A stretch of DNA of 64,000 bases from BMS3Bbin11 sp034659075 (GTDB lineage: Bacteria > Pseudomonadota > Gammaproteobacteria > BMS3Bbin11), in NCBI GenBank assembly GCA_034659075.1, contig JAYEGM010000194.1:1-64000 (forward strand), in the 5' to 3' direction. A program made the translations under genes and the position numbers. A model generated the notes under the pieces. It did not search any database. It worked only from the letters and a program-made list of their open reading frames with translations, and was not told the origin of the DNA. This document shows positions 1 through 8,176 of the stretch, piece by piece; position 1 is the stretch's first letter, and each line of letters opens with the position of its first letter.

Positions 1-2
1 AT

Positions 3-443
3 GTGCAGCTGACCAGGGGCAGCTGGTTGTGGAAGCTGGAAGCCATCAGCCTCAATGGCAACTATGAAAAATACCAGCGTGCCACTGGGGGTTTCGAATA
101 CACTTTTTATGGGCTTGCTGGTAGCGCTGCAGACCTGGGGCTGGTAACGGAATACCTCTATGACTCCCGTGGTGAACTGGCCACTACCCCGTTTGAGGAT
201 GATTTCATGCTGGGGCTCAGGCTGACCCTGAATGATGAACAGAGTACCGATGCACTGCTTGGTGTGATCAAGGATACACACGATGATAGTTATCTAATCA
301 GCCTGGAAGCGAATCGTCGAATTGGTGATAGCTGGAAGCTGTCAATCCAGGCCAGTAAATTTCTCGTGGACGGGCTGGACCAGTCTTTAAAATCGTTTGC
401 GGAGGATGATTTGTTGCAGATTGAGCTGGGGTATTATTTCTGA
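3..443 (+). CDS. C-terminal part of a putative outer-membrane beta-barrel protein (5' truncated)
   Basis: The reading frame is already open at the window edge, so only the last ~146 residues are visible and the GTG at position 3 is not necessarily a start. The sequence alternates polar and hydrophobic/aromatic residues in short strand-like segments separated by acidic turns. It ends in ELGYYF, with a terminal Phe typical of the C-terminal strand of proteins folded by the BAM machinery. I do not recognise the family; it could belong to a porin or another barrel protein. The TGA stop (441-443) is followed with no spacer by seven heptamer repeats. Confidence 0.55.
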   Translation: MQLTRGSWLWKLEAISLNGNYEKYQRATGGFEYTFYGLAGSAADLGLVTEYLYDSRGELATTPFEDDFMLGLRLTLNDEQSTDALLGVIKDTHDDSYLISLEANRRIGDSWKLSIQASKFLVDGLDQSLKSFAEDDLLQIELGYYF

Positions 444-577
444 GTTTCAAGTTTCAAGTTTCAAGTTTCAAGTTTCAAGTTTCAAGTTTCAAGAAGAAAA
501 GTTTTAGGTATTACGCTTTATGATTTACGTAACACGTTTTGGCTTTTACCTTGAAACTTGAGACCTGAAACTTCTTT
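444..577. repeat. Heptamer-phased inverted array 1
   Basis: Seven perfect copies of GTTTCAA (444-492) start right after the stop codon of the upstream gene. An 8-nt unit (493-500) follows, then eleven further 7-nt words to 577. Up to 542 the words begin with G (for example GTTTTAG, GTATTAC, GATTTAC, GTAACAC). From 543 on they read as G-first words on the minus strand (GTTTCAA, GTCTCAA, GTTTCAG). The two halves can pair. The array lies between convergent genes. It belongs to the family also seen at 2150, 12832, 32564, 34340 and 50388. Confidence 0.85.
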
Positions 578-585
578 AAGCAACA

Positions 586-619
586 AAAAGGCCCGTGTGG
601 AATTCCACACGGGCCTTTT
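586..619. terminator. Bidirectional intrinsic terminator
   Basis: A perfect 34-bp palindrome centred on GGAATTCC at 599-606. The GC-rich stem GGCCCGTGTGG is flanked by AAAA on the left and TTTT on the right, so it can terminate transcription from both sides. It lies 31 nt beyond the stop codon of the minus-strand Gly-rich gene and just after heptamer array 1. As RNA the innermost AATT would form the loop. Confidence 0.85.
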
Positions 620-649
620 CAGGAATAAAAACCTTTTAAAGGGTTTTTA

Positions 650-1174
650 TTACTTTGCAGCTGGAGCAGCAGGTGCAGCTGGAGCAACAGGTGCCTGCAT
701 CATTGGAGCAGGAGCATAACCATAAGGTGCGCGATAGCCGCCATAACCACCGTAAGGTGCGCCATATCCACCAGAACCATAACGGTTGCCGCCATAGTAG
801 TTGCCACGGTAGTCGCCACGGTAATCGCTGTAGCCACGGCCATAACCGTCGCCAGAACCAGAACCATAACCAGAACCATAACCACGACCAGCGCCACGTC
901 CACGTCCACGGCCTTTGCCTTTAAAGCTCATGTTGAATTCGCCATCAACGTCACCGTCCATGTCGCCGTCCATGTCGCCACGGCCATCACCACGGCCTCT
1001 GGTATAGCCAGAGCCATAACCGGAACCATCACCACGGCCATAACCGTCGCCGTAACCTGAACCATAGCCAGAACCGTTGCCATAGCCATCATCATAGCCT
1101 CTGCCCCAGAAAGCTGAAGAAGCAGCTGACATGCTCATCAGAGCAGCAATTGATACAATCTGTACGAGTTTCAT
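650..1174 (-). CDS. Gly/Tyr-rich exported protein, putative sulfur globule family protein
   Basis: 174 residues. The start is the ATG at 1172-1174, with GGAG about 8 nt upstream; a longer in-frame ORF to 1243 has no such site. The first ~23 residues (MKLVQIVSIAALMSMSAASSA) form a Sec signal peptide. The mature part is dominated by Gly-Tyr-Gly-Ser/Asp/Arg repeats, with a central acidic stretch (GDMDGDMDGD) followed by FNMSFKGKGRGRGRG. It ends in a Tyr/Pro/Ala-rich tail (PVAPAAPAAPAAK). This composition and layout match sulfur globule envelope proteins of gammaproteobacterial sulfur oxidisers, which coat periplasmic sulfur deposits. That assignment is by resemblance only; another Gly-rich structural protein is possible. 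A strong promoter lies upstream and a palindromic terminator downstream, so the gene appears to be monocistronic. Confidence 0.65.
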   Translation of the reverse strand: MKLVQIVSIAALMSMSAASSAFWGRGYDDGYGNGSGYGSGYGDGYGRGDGSGYGSGYTRGRGDGRGDMDGDMDGDVDGEFNMSFKGKGRGRGRGAGRGYGSGYGSGSGDGYGRGYSDYRGDYRGNYYGGNRYGSGGYGAPYGGYGGYRAPYGYAPAPMMQAPVAPAAPAAPAAK

Positions 1175-1272
1175 ACGAAAATCTCCAAATAATAAAGTTA
1201 AAATTGTTTGCTGGAATCCCCATAGCAGACATTTTTCCAGCATGTTTGTTACATTCTTGCCATGCGCCTGAA

Positions 1273-1301
1273 ACTATATTATAAAATGCTAATATAGTCA
1301 A
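1273..1301 (-). promoter_or_regulatory. Sigma-70-like promoter of the sulfur-globule-like gene, with overlapping dyad
   Basis: On the minus strand TTGACT (1296-1301) and TATAGT (1273-1278) are separated by exactly 17 nt. This predicts a start of transcription near 1266 and a 5' leader of about 90 nt. A perfect 9-bp dyad, ACTATATTA (1273-1281) and TAATATAGT (1290-1298), covers the -10 box, most of the spacer and the edge of the -35 box. It could be a regulator site. The promoter call is fairly strong; the operator role is inference. Confidence 0.6.
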
Positions 1302-1464
1302 TGCATTTATCTAAACGACAGGGATAGAATTACCTGCGGCGCATGCCGAAAGCATGTCGCTGCTTCAGTTTTTCTCCGGGCTAAGGTATCGGAAAAAAGC
1401 TACAATCCACCATAGTTCAGACAGGCAGGAATCATCGAACCCGCACACTATACAACAGAATCAC

Positions 1465-2148
1465 ATGCATGCAGTAATTTTCCTCATTTTTTTAGTGGTA
1501 TTGATTGTTGGCCCACAATACTGGGTAAGCGCCGTTTTCAAGCGTTATAACCGCAAGCCGGAACAGAATTTCACCGGTACGGGTGGGGAGCTGGCGCGCC
1601 ATCTGCTTGACCGGTATGCGTTGCAATCGGTGAAAGTAGAAATCACAACAGAGGGTGATCACTACGACCCGACAGCAAAAACAGTACGTCTGGGAGAGGA
1701 CCGTTTCAATGGGCAAACACTGACAGCGATTACGATTGCCGCCCATGAGGTCGGCCATGCCCTGCAGGATGCCAGGAGTGAGACGCTGTTCCAGTGGCGA
1801 GTGCGGTTGGCAACACTGGCCGCAGGCGCACAGAAAATTGGTTCATTGCTGCTGTTTCTGGTACCCCTGCTTTCCGTGATAACACGCGTGCCGGCAGTGG
1901 GGCTGATTACCTTACTGGCGGCATTTCTTGTCATGGGGGTCGGCCTGTTGGTGCAGTTGATCACCCTGCCTGTCGAACTGGATGCCAGCTTTAAGAAGGC
2001 CCTGCCAATGCTTGAGTCGGGGTATCTATCACCTCAGCAATACGGGCCAGCAAGAAAGATCCTGCGTGCAGCAGCTTTCACCTATGTCGCTGCCTCGCTG
2101 GCAGGGTTATTGAATTTCTGGCGCTGGATGCAGGTTTTTAGGAGATAA
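1465..2148 (+). CDS. YugP-type zinc metallopeptidase, membrane-bound
   Basis: 227 residues from the ATG at 1465; an upstream in-frame ATG at 1354 would add 37 low-complexity polar residues not typical of the family. An N-terminal membrane helix (AVIFLIFLVVLIVGPQYWV) is followed by the domain with the zincin motif HEVGHALQDA near residue 95. Two further hydrophobic segments, around residues 130-175, anchor the protein before the helical C-terminus. The two His and the Glu of HExxH are present. Length and layout fit the neutral zinc metallopeptidase 2 family (YugP, formerly DUF232), whose substrates are unknown. The ribosome site is weak. The gene converges on the GTPase gene at 2304, with a heptamer array between. 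Confidence 0.8.
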   Translation: MHAVIFLIFLVVLIVGPQYWVSAVFKRYNRKPEQNFTGTGGELARHLLDRYALQSVKVEITTEGDHYDPTAKTVRLGEDRFNGQTLTAITIAAHEVGHALQDARSETLFQWRVRLATLAAGAQKIGSLLLFLVPLLSVITRVPAVGLITLLAAFLVMGVGLLVQLITLPVELDASFKKALPMLESGYLSPQQYGPARKILRAAAFTYVAASLAGLLNFWRWMQVFRR

Positions 2149-2149
2149 G

Positions 2150-2292
2150 TTTCAAGATCGAAGTTTCAAGTTTCAAGTTTCAAGAGGAGAGAGGAGAGAG
2201 GAGAGAGGAGAGCATAAAAGATTAAAAATATATCTGGTCTTAGGTGTTGGGATTTTGATTTTTACTTGAAACTTGAAACTTGAAACTTCGAT
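2150..2292. repeat. Heptamer-phased inverted array 2, 28-bp perfect arms
   Basis: The left part has GTTTCAA words (with one GATCGAA) followed by four tandem GAGGAGA words. After an AT-rich middle, the reverse-complement words return at 2265-2292. Bases 2157-2184 and 2265-2292 are perfect 28-bp inverted repeats. The left end sits at the TAA of the upstream gene and the right end 12 bp from the stop of the convergent GTPase gene, so the array nearly fills the intergenic region and could act as a bidirectional terminator. Confidence 0.85.
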
Positions 2293-2303
2293 TTTATGAA
2301 TTC

Positions 2304-3704
2304 CTAACCTTTCCCCTTTATTCGCATCAATATATCTTCTCGTGCAGTTTCGATTATCGAATCCTTGTCCAGACTGGTCATGATCTCTTCAATAACCCGC
2401 TTCGGGCCGCCTTCACCCCAGGATTTCCCTTTTTCAAAATAGCGTTGGGCAATTTGCCCGACCAGATAAGTGCCGTAATAGGCGATGGCACCCTGGGAGG
2501 TGGCTGTTAATACAGTAGACAGCCCGCCACTACTGAGTTTGAGTAAACTGGAGGCAAGGTGCACAGTCCATATGGCCCCCATCAGGGCGGCCAGCTGGGC
2601 AAATATGGCGGCCACCAGTTTGCCTGATTCACGCCGGCTCATCGGCAGGTCATAGACACGTGACAGGTGATAGACCAGAGCACTGTCCAGAGCGGCGGCG
2701 GCAGCAAGGTCGGCAAGCGGTATGGGATTGGCGGCGACGCCGATTCCTTTTGCAATGCAGTAGTAGCGAATGACTTTTTCCGCCAGCCCTCTGCGTGTTT
2801 CGAGTATTTTTGCTGAGACTTTATCGGTGACATGCGCGGCAAACAGGCTGGCATTCAGTGCTGCAAGGCTGCGGCCGTCCTGTTCGATTATCTGCCATAT
2901 CCGGCTTGTCAGTGCAGATACCTCTGGTTCAAGCTGACGCAGGCTTTCCACCTCATCGCCGTTTTCATCAACCGTGACTACTAATTGAGCGGGCGGTGCA
3001 GCGGAACAGCTTAGAATATTTTCCTGCGATATGATGCCAGCTGCGTGTGTGCTTAAAGATTGCAGTAGTTGCTCCTGTTCAGCAGGACTGTAGCGGTCTG
3101 CTTTATTTAATATCAGCAGCACAATGCTGTTCTGCCGGTGTAGTGTTTTCAGGCTGTCCAGCTCACTTTGTGTCAGGTCTCCGTCGACGACAAACAGAAT
3201 AAGATCGGCCTGCGCAGCTGCTTCAATCGCCAGTTGCTCACGCTGTTCACCATCGGCCTCATCCAGGCCGGGTGTATCGATCAGGAAGACACCGCCACTA
3301 TCATAGGACTGCCATGCACTGCGATCTACCTCACTCGTCTCTCCGTGTAACGGGCTGGTTGAGAATATGTTGCTGCCCAGCATGGCATTGAGAAGTGAGG
3401 ACTTACCAACGCTAACGCGTCCCATGACGGCAATGTGGATTTCATTGTTTTCAATTTTATCCAGCAATTGCTGTATGCCCTGATATTCGGCATCCAGTCC
3501 ATCGCGTACTGTCTGCGGAATGTGCTCATCCTGCAGCAGGCGCGACAGGCTGTCGCGTGCCAGGGTAAGGTGATGGTCTGACGGTTTGTCTGTTACGGCA
3601 TTAGCAACATTTTTTACAGACTTAAGCGTTTTATTTTTCCTGTTTGTCCCTGGATTCCAGGACCAGCCGGATAATGTCGCTGCTACGTTTTTCCAGTTGA
3701 TCAC
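2304..3704 (-). CDS. GTPase with C-terminal DUF697 domain (soluble member of a tandem pair)
   Basis: 466 residues from the GTG at 3702-3704, which has GGAG 7 nt upstream; the adjacent TTG (3705-3707) is an alternative. The G domain shows the P-loop GRVSVGKS near residues 95-102, DTPG near 143-146 and NKAD near 200-203. The C-terminal half carries the hydrophobic, glycine-rich segment of the DUF697 (YcjF-like) domain, with possible membrane-associated helices around residues 370-420. The start overlaps the 3' end of the upstream GTPase gene by about 70 nt, so the two are translationally coupled. Such GTPases are of the Era/dynamin-like kind; their cellular role is not established. Confidence 0.8.
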   Translation of the reverse strand: MINWKNVAATLSGWSWNPGTNRKNKTLKSVKNVANAVTDKPSDHHLTLARDSLSRLLQDEHIPQTVRDGLDAEYQGIQQLLDKIENNEIHIAVMGRVSVGKSSLLNAMLGSNIFSTSPLHGETSEVDRSAWQSYDSGGVFLIDTPGLDEADGEQREQLAIEAAAQADLILFVVDGDLTQSELDSLKTLHRQNSIVLLILNKADRYSPAEQEQLLQSLSTHAAGIISQENILSCSAAPPAQLVVTVDENGDEVESLRQLEPEVSALTSRIWQIIEQDGRSLAALNASLFAAHVTDKVSAKILETRRGLAEKVIRYYCIAKGIGVAANPIPLADLAAAAALDSALVYHLSRVYDLPMSRRESGKLVAAIFAQLAALMGAIWTVHLASSLLKLSSGGLSTVLTATSQGAIAYYGTYLVGQIAQRYFEKGKSWGEGGPKRVIEEIMTSLDKDSIIETAREDILMRIKGKG

Positions 3705-5103
3705 CAAGGTTCTCCGTGAATCGGTTAATTACCGGCAGGGTTGCAAGCTCGCCCCGGGAGGCAAGTGTCTCGTTCAGGCTGTGTCCCAGCGCATCGAATA
3801 TCATTCCGTAGGTTACCGCATGCAGGGCACCACCGGCCAGCGTACCAAGGCCGGGGAAGGCCTTCATGGCATTGCCGAGGACCGCCATTATAAGTGCAAT
3901 GTGGCGATTAAGCCTTGATTGTCCGAGCTTTAGCAGGCGGTCAATCTCAAGCTGTGAGACTGGAACCTCATATAAGGAGCACAGGCTTTTGACCAGGCTG
4001 ATGCCAAGTGCGCCCTGAATAAGTATATCAGTCCCCGGGCTAATAGCGGCCATCGCACCGACAACGGCACTGCGGGTATGATTACGAACCAGAGTCTGTC
4101 CTTTCTCGACGCGTTGCTGCAGTTCGGCCTCATCAAGAGTGCGGGCTGCAAGGGTGAATACGGCGCTGTCACGGAGTTGCTCAAGCCTGTCCGGGTTGCT
4201 GTCGATGCGCCGTTGCAGGGCGCGAGCCAGTTTTCTGACATCAGGCTCTGCGGGGCGTAGTTCGGTACTTTCACTACCGTCAGGCTGTTTCACAATAACC
4301 TGCTTTTTTTTTCGTGTTGATATGGCAACTATGGTGATGTCCTTGATGTCGGTCGTATGCTCATGCAGACGCGCAAGAATCTGCTTGCGTTCATTTTCGT
4401 TGTACCAGTCACTTTTATTGAGGGCGAGAATGAGCGGTTTATTCATCTCTGCCAGCAGCTTTAGTTCATGCATTTGCTGGCGTGTCAGGTCACCATCACA
4501 GACATAGATCACCAGGTGCGCACGTACAGCCTCCTGCCTGGCGCTGTCACTGAGGCCCGCATTGCTGGCATCCTGAAGTCCGGGCATATCAATAATAATA
4601 ACCTCATCACCAGATGGTGTAAGCCAGTGGTACTCGATCAGTTCCCTTGTCGTGCCGCCGGTAACCTCGGCACGTGCTTCAGCACCCGGCAGCAGGCTGT
4701 TGACCAGGCTGCTCTTGCCGGTGCTGATGGTGCCGGCAAGGGCAATGAACAGCTTGCCGGTTTCACGCCGCTGATTGAGCTTGCGCAGTTCGTCCCTGGC
4801 AGCTGCAATCTCAATGCCACCTTCATTAGCATCCTCTATGCGCTGTTGCAGACTGGCCTCATCTATTGACTCTTTCAGTACACCGGGTTTTTTTGCCGGG
4901 CGTAGCAACTTCCAGAGTATGATGGCACTGGCGCTACTAAAGATCAGCAATATGAGGGCAAACAGGCTGCCGATATACCAGGGGGCGATCTGCAGTCTGT
5001 CCCATAGCGAGAGTAAGGTGTCACCCGCCATGCCTGTGATAACGACCAGCAGCAGGAACAGCAGGACAACGCCGGCGGCGAGTATATAGCGAATTATTTT
5101 CAT
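3631..5103 (-). CDS. Membrane-anchored GTPase with DUF697 domain
   Basis: 490 residues. Two N-terminal membrane helices (about residues 6-28 and 42-66) precede a short linker and a G domain. The domain has P-loop GTISTGKS at 124-131, a G3 variant DMPG, and NKSD as G4. The C-terminal third has the DUF697 hydrophobic segments, including SPGTDILIQGALGISLV. It resembles the neighbouring gene along its length but has the added membrane anchor, so the pair probably arose by duplication. Both lie divergent from the DUF2333 gene at 5192, a membrane protein that may work with them. Start ATG is at 5101-5103. Confidence 0.8.
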   Translation of the reverse strand: MKIIRYILAAGVVLLFLLLVVITGMAGDTLLSLWDRLQIAPWYIGSLFALILLIFSSASAIILWKLLRPAKKPGVLKESIDEASLQQRIEDANEGGIEIAAARDELRKLNQRRETGKLFIALAGTISTGKSSLVNSLLPGAEARAEVTGGTTRELIEYHWLTPSGDEVIIIDMPGLQDASNAGLSDSARQEAVRAHLVIYVCDGDLTRQQMHELKLLAEMNKPLILALNKSDWYNENERKQILARLHEHTTDIKDITIVAISTRKKKQVIVKQPDGSESTELRPAEPDVRKLARALQRRIDSNPDRLEQLRDSAVFTLAARTLDEAELQQRVEKGQTLVRNHTRSAVVGAMAAISPGTDILIQGALGISLVKSLCSLYEVPVSQLEIDRLLKLGQSRLNRHIALIMAVLGNAMKAFPGLGTLAGGALHAVTYGMIFDALGHSLNETLASRGELATLPVINRFTENLGDQLEKRSSDIIRLVLESRDKQEK

Positions 5104-5191
5104 TTTATTGTGATTATCAGGAATAGAAGCATATACATGATAGAGTAGGACAGGCTTTAAACGTTAAATTCCAATCATCGGACAAGCATAC

Positions 5192-6259
5192 ATGAATAAT
5201 AAACTCCAGCAACAGGCAAAGGCGGCAGGTAACGCCGTGGGCAGTGTATTGAAACCTGCTACATGGAAGGAAAAGGGCCTGCGCTGGTCAATAGGCATGG
5301 CGACATTCCTGATATCCCTGCTGATGATATTGCTCTCTATATACTGGAGCAGAACACCAGCTATGTTTGATGTTATTGAAAATACACAGATTGTTACCGG
5401 GCAGACTGAAGAAGCAAAGATAATCCCCGGCAGTGTCACTACCGCTGCATTGATTACCGTTAGCAATACATTACTGGATAAACCGGGAGGCTATCTCAGT
5501 AATGATGTTATGCCTCCATCAGTATTACTGGATAATATGCCAAACTGGGAGTTCGGTGTGCTGGTACAGGTGCGTGACCTGGCTCGCGCCATGCGCAATG
5601 AATTGAGCCGCTCGCAATCACAGTCACTGGAAGACCGGGACCTGATGGTGGCGGAGCCGCAGTTTAATATCAATAGTGAGTCATGGATGTTTCCATCCGC
5701 CGAAGGCTCCTATCGCAAGGGGATTGATGCCCTTGAGTCCTATCTCGGTCGACTGGTAGATGCCGATGCGACCAATGCCCAGCTTTATACCCGTGCAGAT
5801 AATCTAAGAAACTGGTTACAGATAGTCGAGAAACGACTGGGTGGCCTGTCGCAACGCTTATCCGCCAGTGTCGGGCAGCTACGCGTCAATACCGACCTTG
5901 CCGGTGATGCCGATGCGACCCATTCTACACCGACACCGGATGATATGGTCGTTAAAACACCGTGGACAAAAATTGACGATAACTTTTTTGAAGCACGTGG
6001 CGCGGCCTGGGCGCTGCTGCACTTCCTGAAGGCAGTGGAAATTGATTTCGAAGCGGTATTGCGCAAGAAAAATGCCATTGTCAGCCTGCGCCAGATCATC
6101 CGTGAACTGGAATCCACCCAGGATTCCATCTGGAGTCCGCTGATCCTGAATGGCAGTGGCTTCGGTTTTGTCGCCAATCATTCACTGGTGATGGCATCGT
6201 ATATCTCGCGCGCTAATGCGGCTATTATTGATTTGCGCAATCTTCTTGCAGATGGTTGA
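5192..6259 (+). CDS. DUF2333 family inner-membrane protein
   Basis: 355 residues. A basic N-terminus is followed by one membrane helix (about residues 33-52, TFLISLLMILLSIYW); the rest is predicted periplasmic. The family hallmark KPGGYLSNDVMPP is at about residues 92-104. The C-terminal half is helical, with the WALLHFLKAVEIDF and IIRELESTQ segments conserved in the family. The function of DUF2333 is unknown. It is divergent from two DUF697 GTPases with an 88-bp gap. Confidence 0.8.
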   Translation: MNNKLQQQAKAAGNAVGSVLKPATWKEKGLRWSIGMATFLISLLMILLSIYWSRTPAMFDVIENTQIVTGQTEEAKIIPGSVTTAALITVSNTLLDKPGGYLSNDVMPPSVLLDNMPNWEFGVLVQVRDLARAMRNELSRSQSQSLEDRDLMVAEPQFNINSESWMFPSAEGSYRKGIDALESYLGRLVDADATNAQLYTRADNLRNWLQIVEKRLGGLSQRLSASVGQLRVNTDLAGDADATHSTPTPDDMVVKTPWTKIDDNFFEARGAAWALLHFLKAVEIDFEAVLRKKNAIVSLRQIIRELESTQDSIWSPLILNGSGFGFVANHSLVMASYISRANAAIIDLRNLLADG

Positions 6260-6270
6260 GATTTTATAGA

Positions 6271-6423
6271 ACCGCTAAGGCGCAAAGAAGGCAAAGAAAA
6301 ATAATATTTTTTGTTTATGTCCGTTTACAGGATGGAATCGCTGTAGCAGATTACAGCAGGCTTCAATCCAGGATGCTTCCTGTAAAATATACACCTTGCG
6401 CCCTTTGCGCCTTCGCGGTTAAG
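6271..6423. repeat. Inverted GCGCAAAG-type dispersed repeat
   Basis: AACCGCTAAGGCGCAAAG near 6271-6288 is matched in reverse complement by CTTTGCGCCTTCGCGGTT near 6405-6422; one arm position differs. The enclosed ~115 bp is AT-rich. The arms resemble a short-period (about 9-nt) repeat type common between genes in proteobacteria. The short ORF across it (6256-6465) is composed of the repeat and is not a gene. The rest of 6260-6567 shows nothing further that I can support. Confidence 0.7.
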
Positions 6424-6567
6424 CAGATCTTTCGATTTTTCCGAGCAATTACTATTTTCCCCTGAATTATCACGAAATACCTGAAAAACCGACCTAAATA
6501 GGGTAAAGTCGCGCCTCTCATTTCTTACTGATAAGCAGTTTTGACCAAATTACCAGGGAGTATCACG

Positions 6568-7260
6568 ATGGCTAAAGATTTCCTTATCTCACCTTCAATC
6601 CTGTCCGCAGATTTCGCCAGGCTCGGCGAAGAAGTGGATAACGTACTGGCATCCGGTGCCGATGTCGTGCATTTCGATGTCATGGATAATCACTATGTGC
6701 CCAACCTGACCATCGGTCCGCTGGTCTGTGATGCCCTGCGTAAACACGGTGTTACCGCCGATATTGATGTCCATCTGATGGTCAAACCGGTCGATCGCAT
6801 CATCCCTGATTTTGCTGCAGCAGGTGCCACCTATATTACCTTTCACCCGGAAGCCTCCGAGCACGTTGATCGCAGCCTGCAACTGATACAAAGCGAAGGC
6901 TGTAAGGCCGGGCTGGTATTCAACCCGGCTACATCGCTGGATGCTCTTGAATATGTCATGGACAAGATTGATATGATCCTGCTGATGTCTGTTAACCCGG
7001 GCTTTGGCGGCCAGAGCTTCATAGACTCTACGCTGACCAAACTACAGCAGGCACGTAAACTGATCGATGCCTCCGGCAGAGACATTCGCCTGGAAGTAGA
7101 TGGCGGCGTAAAAATTGACAACATTCGCGAAATCGCCGAGGCGGGTGCAGATATGTTTGTCGCCGGCTCCGCTATTTTTGGCGCAGCCAACGAAGCAGAT
7201 CCGCACCATTACGAAACAGTCGTTGCGGCTATGCGTGCCGAGCTGGCAAAAGTCGATTAA
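6568..7260 (+). CDS. rpe: Ribulose-phosphate 3-epimerase
   Basis: 230 residues. The ATG at 6568 is preceded by CAGGGAG (6554-6560), which favours it over an upstream in-frame TTG. Interconverts D-ribulose 5-phosphate and D-xylulose 5-phosphate in the pentose phosphate or Calvin cycle, in the cytoplasm. The TIM-barrel motifs are all present: SPSILSADFARLGEEV at the N-terminus, FDVMDNHYVPNLTIGP with the metal-binding His/Asp, DVHLMV, VNPGFGGQSF, EVDGGVK and the phosphate-binding VAGSAIF. Followed by gph after a palindromic element; the order rpe-gph-trpE is common in this class. Confidence 0.97.
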   Translation: MAKDFLISPSILSADFARLGEEVDNVLASGADVVHFDVMDNHYVPNLTIGPLVCDALRKHGVTADIDVHLMVKPVDRIIPDFAAAGATYITFHPEASEHVDRSLQLIQSEGCKAGLVFNPATSLDALEYVMDKIDMILLMSVNPGFGGQSFIDSTLTKLQQARKLIDASGRDIRLEVDGGVKIDNIREIAEAGADMFVAGSAIFGAANEADPHHYETVVAAMRAELAKVD

Positions 7261-7273
7261 TTCTTTCCATATG

Positions 7274-7409
7274 CGTCATTGCGAGGAGCGTAGTGACGAA
7301 GCAATCTCGAAATGACTGATTATAAATAAAGAGATTGCCACGCTTCGGTGCTCGTGACCGCAAGGATGGCAAAGCCATCCTGTAGGAAATGTCCGAAGGG
7401 TGCAATGAC
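7274..7409. repeat. Dispersed palindromic repeat (CGTCATTGCGAGGAGCG type) with an inner hairpin
   Basis: The left arm runs from CGTCATTGCGAGGAGCG at 7274 to GCAATCTC at 7308. The right arm starts with GAGATTGCCACGCTTCG at 7331 and ends in TGCAATGAC at 7409. The right arm carries an extra segment with the perfect hairpin GGATGGC-AAA-GCCATCC (7364-7380). The outer sequence is a repeat type I recognise from many bacterial genomes. It fills most of the rpe-gph gap. Confidence 0.75.
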
Positions 7410-7477
7410 AGCTTGTTTGAATAAAATTAGCGCTATCTCGAGTATTGTTTAACTGACACATCACCGGTGATTTTGTT

Positions 7478-8161
7478 ATGACAGAAAAAATCAAAGTCCG
7501 CATGGTCATGATTGACCTCGACGGCACCCTGATCAATACCGCGCCGGACCTGGCCGACAGTGTGAACATCATGCTCGAGCGCATGGGGCGTGAGCCATGG
7601 CCGTTGGACAAGGTGTCCGGCTGGATTGGCAACGGTGTCAGCCGCCTGGTCAAGCGCGCGCTGACCGATTCTATGGACGGCGAGCCTGATAAAGAGGATT
7701 ATGAAAAGGGCTATGCACTGTTTCTGCAGGCCTATGGCGAAAACGTCTCAGCCAAAAGCCGGCCCTATGACGGGGTTGTAGCCGGCCTTGATAAGCTTAA
7801 AGCGGCTGGTTTCAGCCTGGCCTGTGTCACCAACAAGGCGGCAGCCTTTACCCTGCCTTTGCTGGCCGACCTGAAGCTCGATAGTTATTTTGAGCTAGTG
7901 GTTTCCGGTGATTCACTCGCACGCAAGAAACCGGATCCCTTGCCATTGACCCACGCCTGTGAGCATTTTGGTATTACCCCGCAGCAGGGCATGCTGATCG
8001 GTGACTCTGCCAATGATGTCAAAGCTGCGATTGCCGCCGGCATGCCTGTTATCTGTGTCAATTATGGCTATAATCAGGGCGTCGATCTGACTACCCTGGA
8101 TACACAGGGTGTGATAGATTCACTGGACAGTCTTGACCAGCATATTGAATTGCTGGACTGA
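7478..8161 (+). CDS. gph: Phosphoglycolate phosphatase
   Basis: 227 residues. HAD-superfamily hydrolase that dephosphorylates 2-phosphoglycolate, formed by Rubisco oxygenation or DNA repair. Motif I DLDGTL with the nucleophile Asp lies at about residues 13-18, followed by the family's cap segment (INTAPDLADSVNIML). The motif II Thr is in CVTNKA, the motif III Lys in KKPDPLPL, and motif IV is LIGDSANDV. Start ATG at 7478 has only a weak ribosome site; CATGGTCATG shortly downstream gives alternatives. The Trp-rich leader ORF begins 15 nt after its stop. Confidence 0.93.
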   Translation: MTEKIKVRMVMIDLDGTLINTAPDLADSVNIMLERMGREPWPLDKVSGWIGNGVSRLVKRALTDSMDGEPDKEDYEKGYALFLQAYGENVSAKSRPYDGVVAGLDKLKAAGFSLACVTNKAAAFTLPLLADLKLDSYFELVVSGDSLARKKPDPLPLTHACEHFGITPQQGMLIGDSANDVKAAIAAGMPVICVNYGYNQGVDLTTLDTQGVIDSLDSLDQHIELLD

Positions 8162-8176
8162 AGAGAACATTTATAA

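Noticed and set aside
444..492. CRISPR array or microsatellite
   Set aside because: There are no spacers, the unit is 7 nt, and the array continues into different words with the same register; a plain microsatellite does not explain that.
655..924. ORF on the plus strand, rich in Gln, His and Asn
   Set aside because: It is the reverse of the Gly/Tyr-rich coding repeats of the minus-strand gene, which has a signal peptide, ribosome site and promoter.
6256..6465. 69-codon ORF after the DUF2333 gene
   Set aside because: It consists of the inverted GCGCAAAG-type repeat; no family resemblance and no ribosome site.
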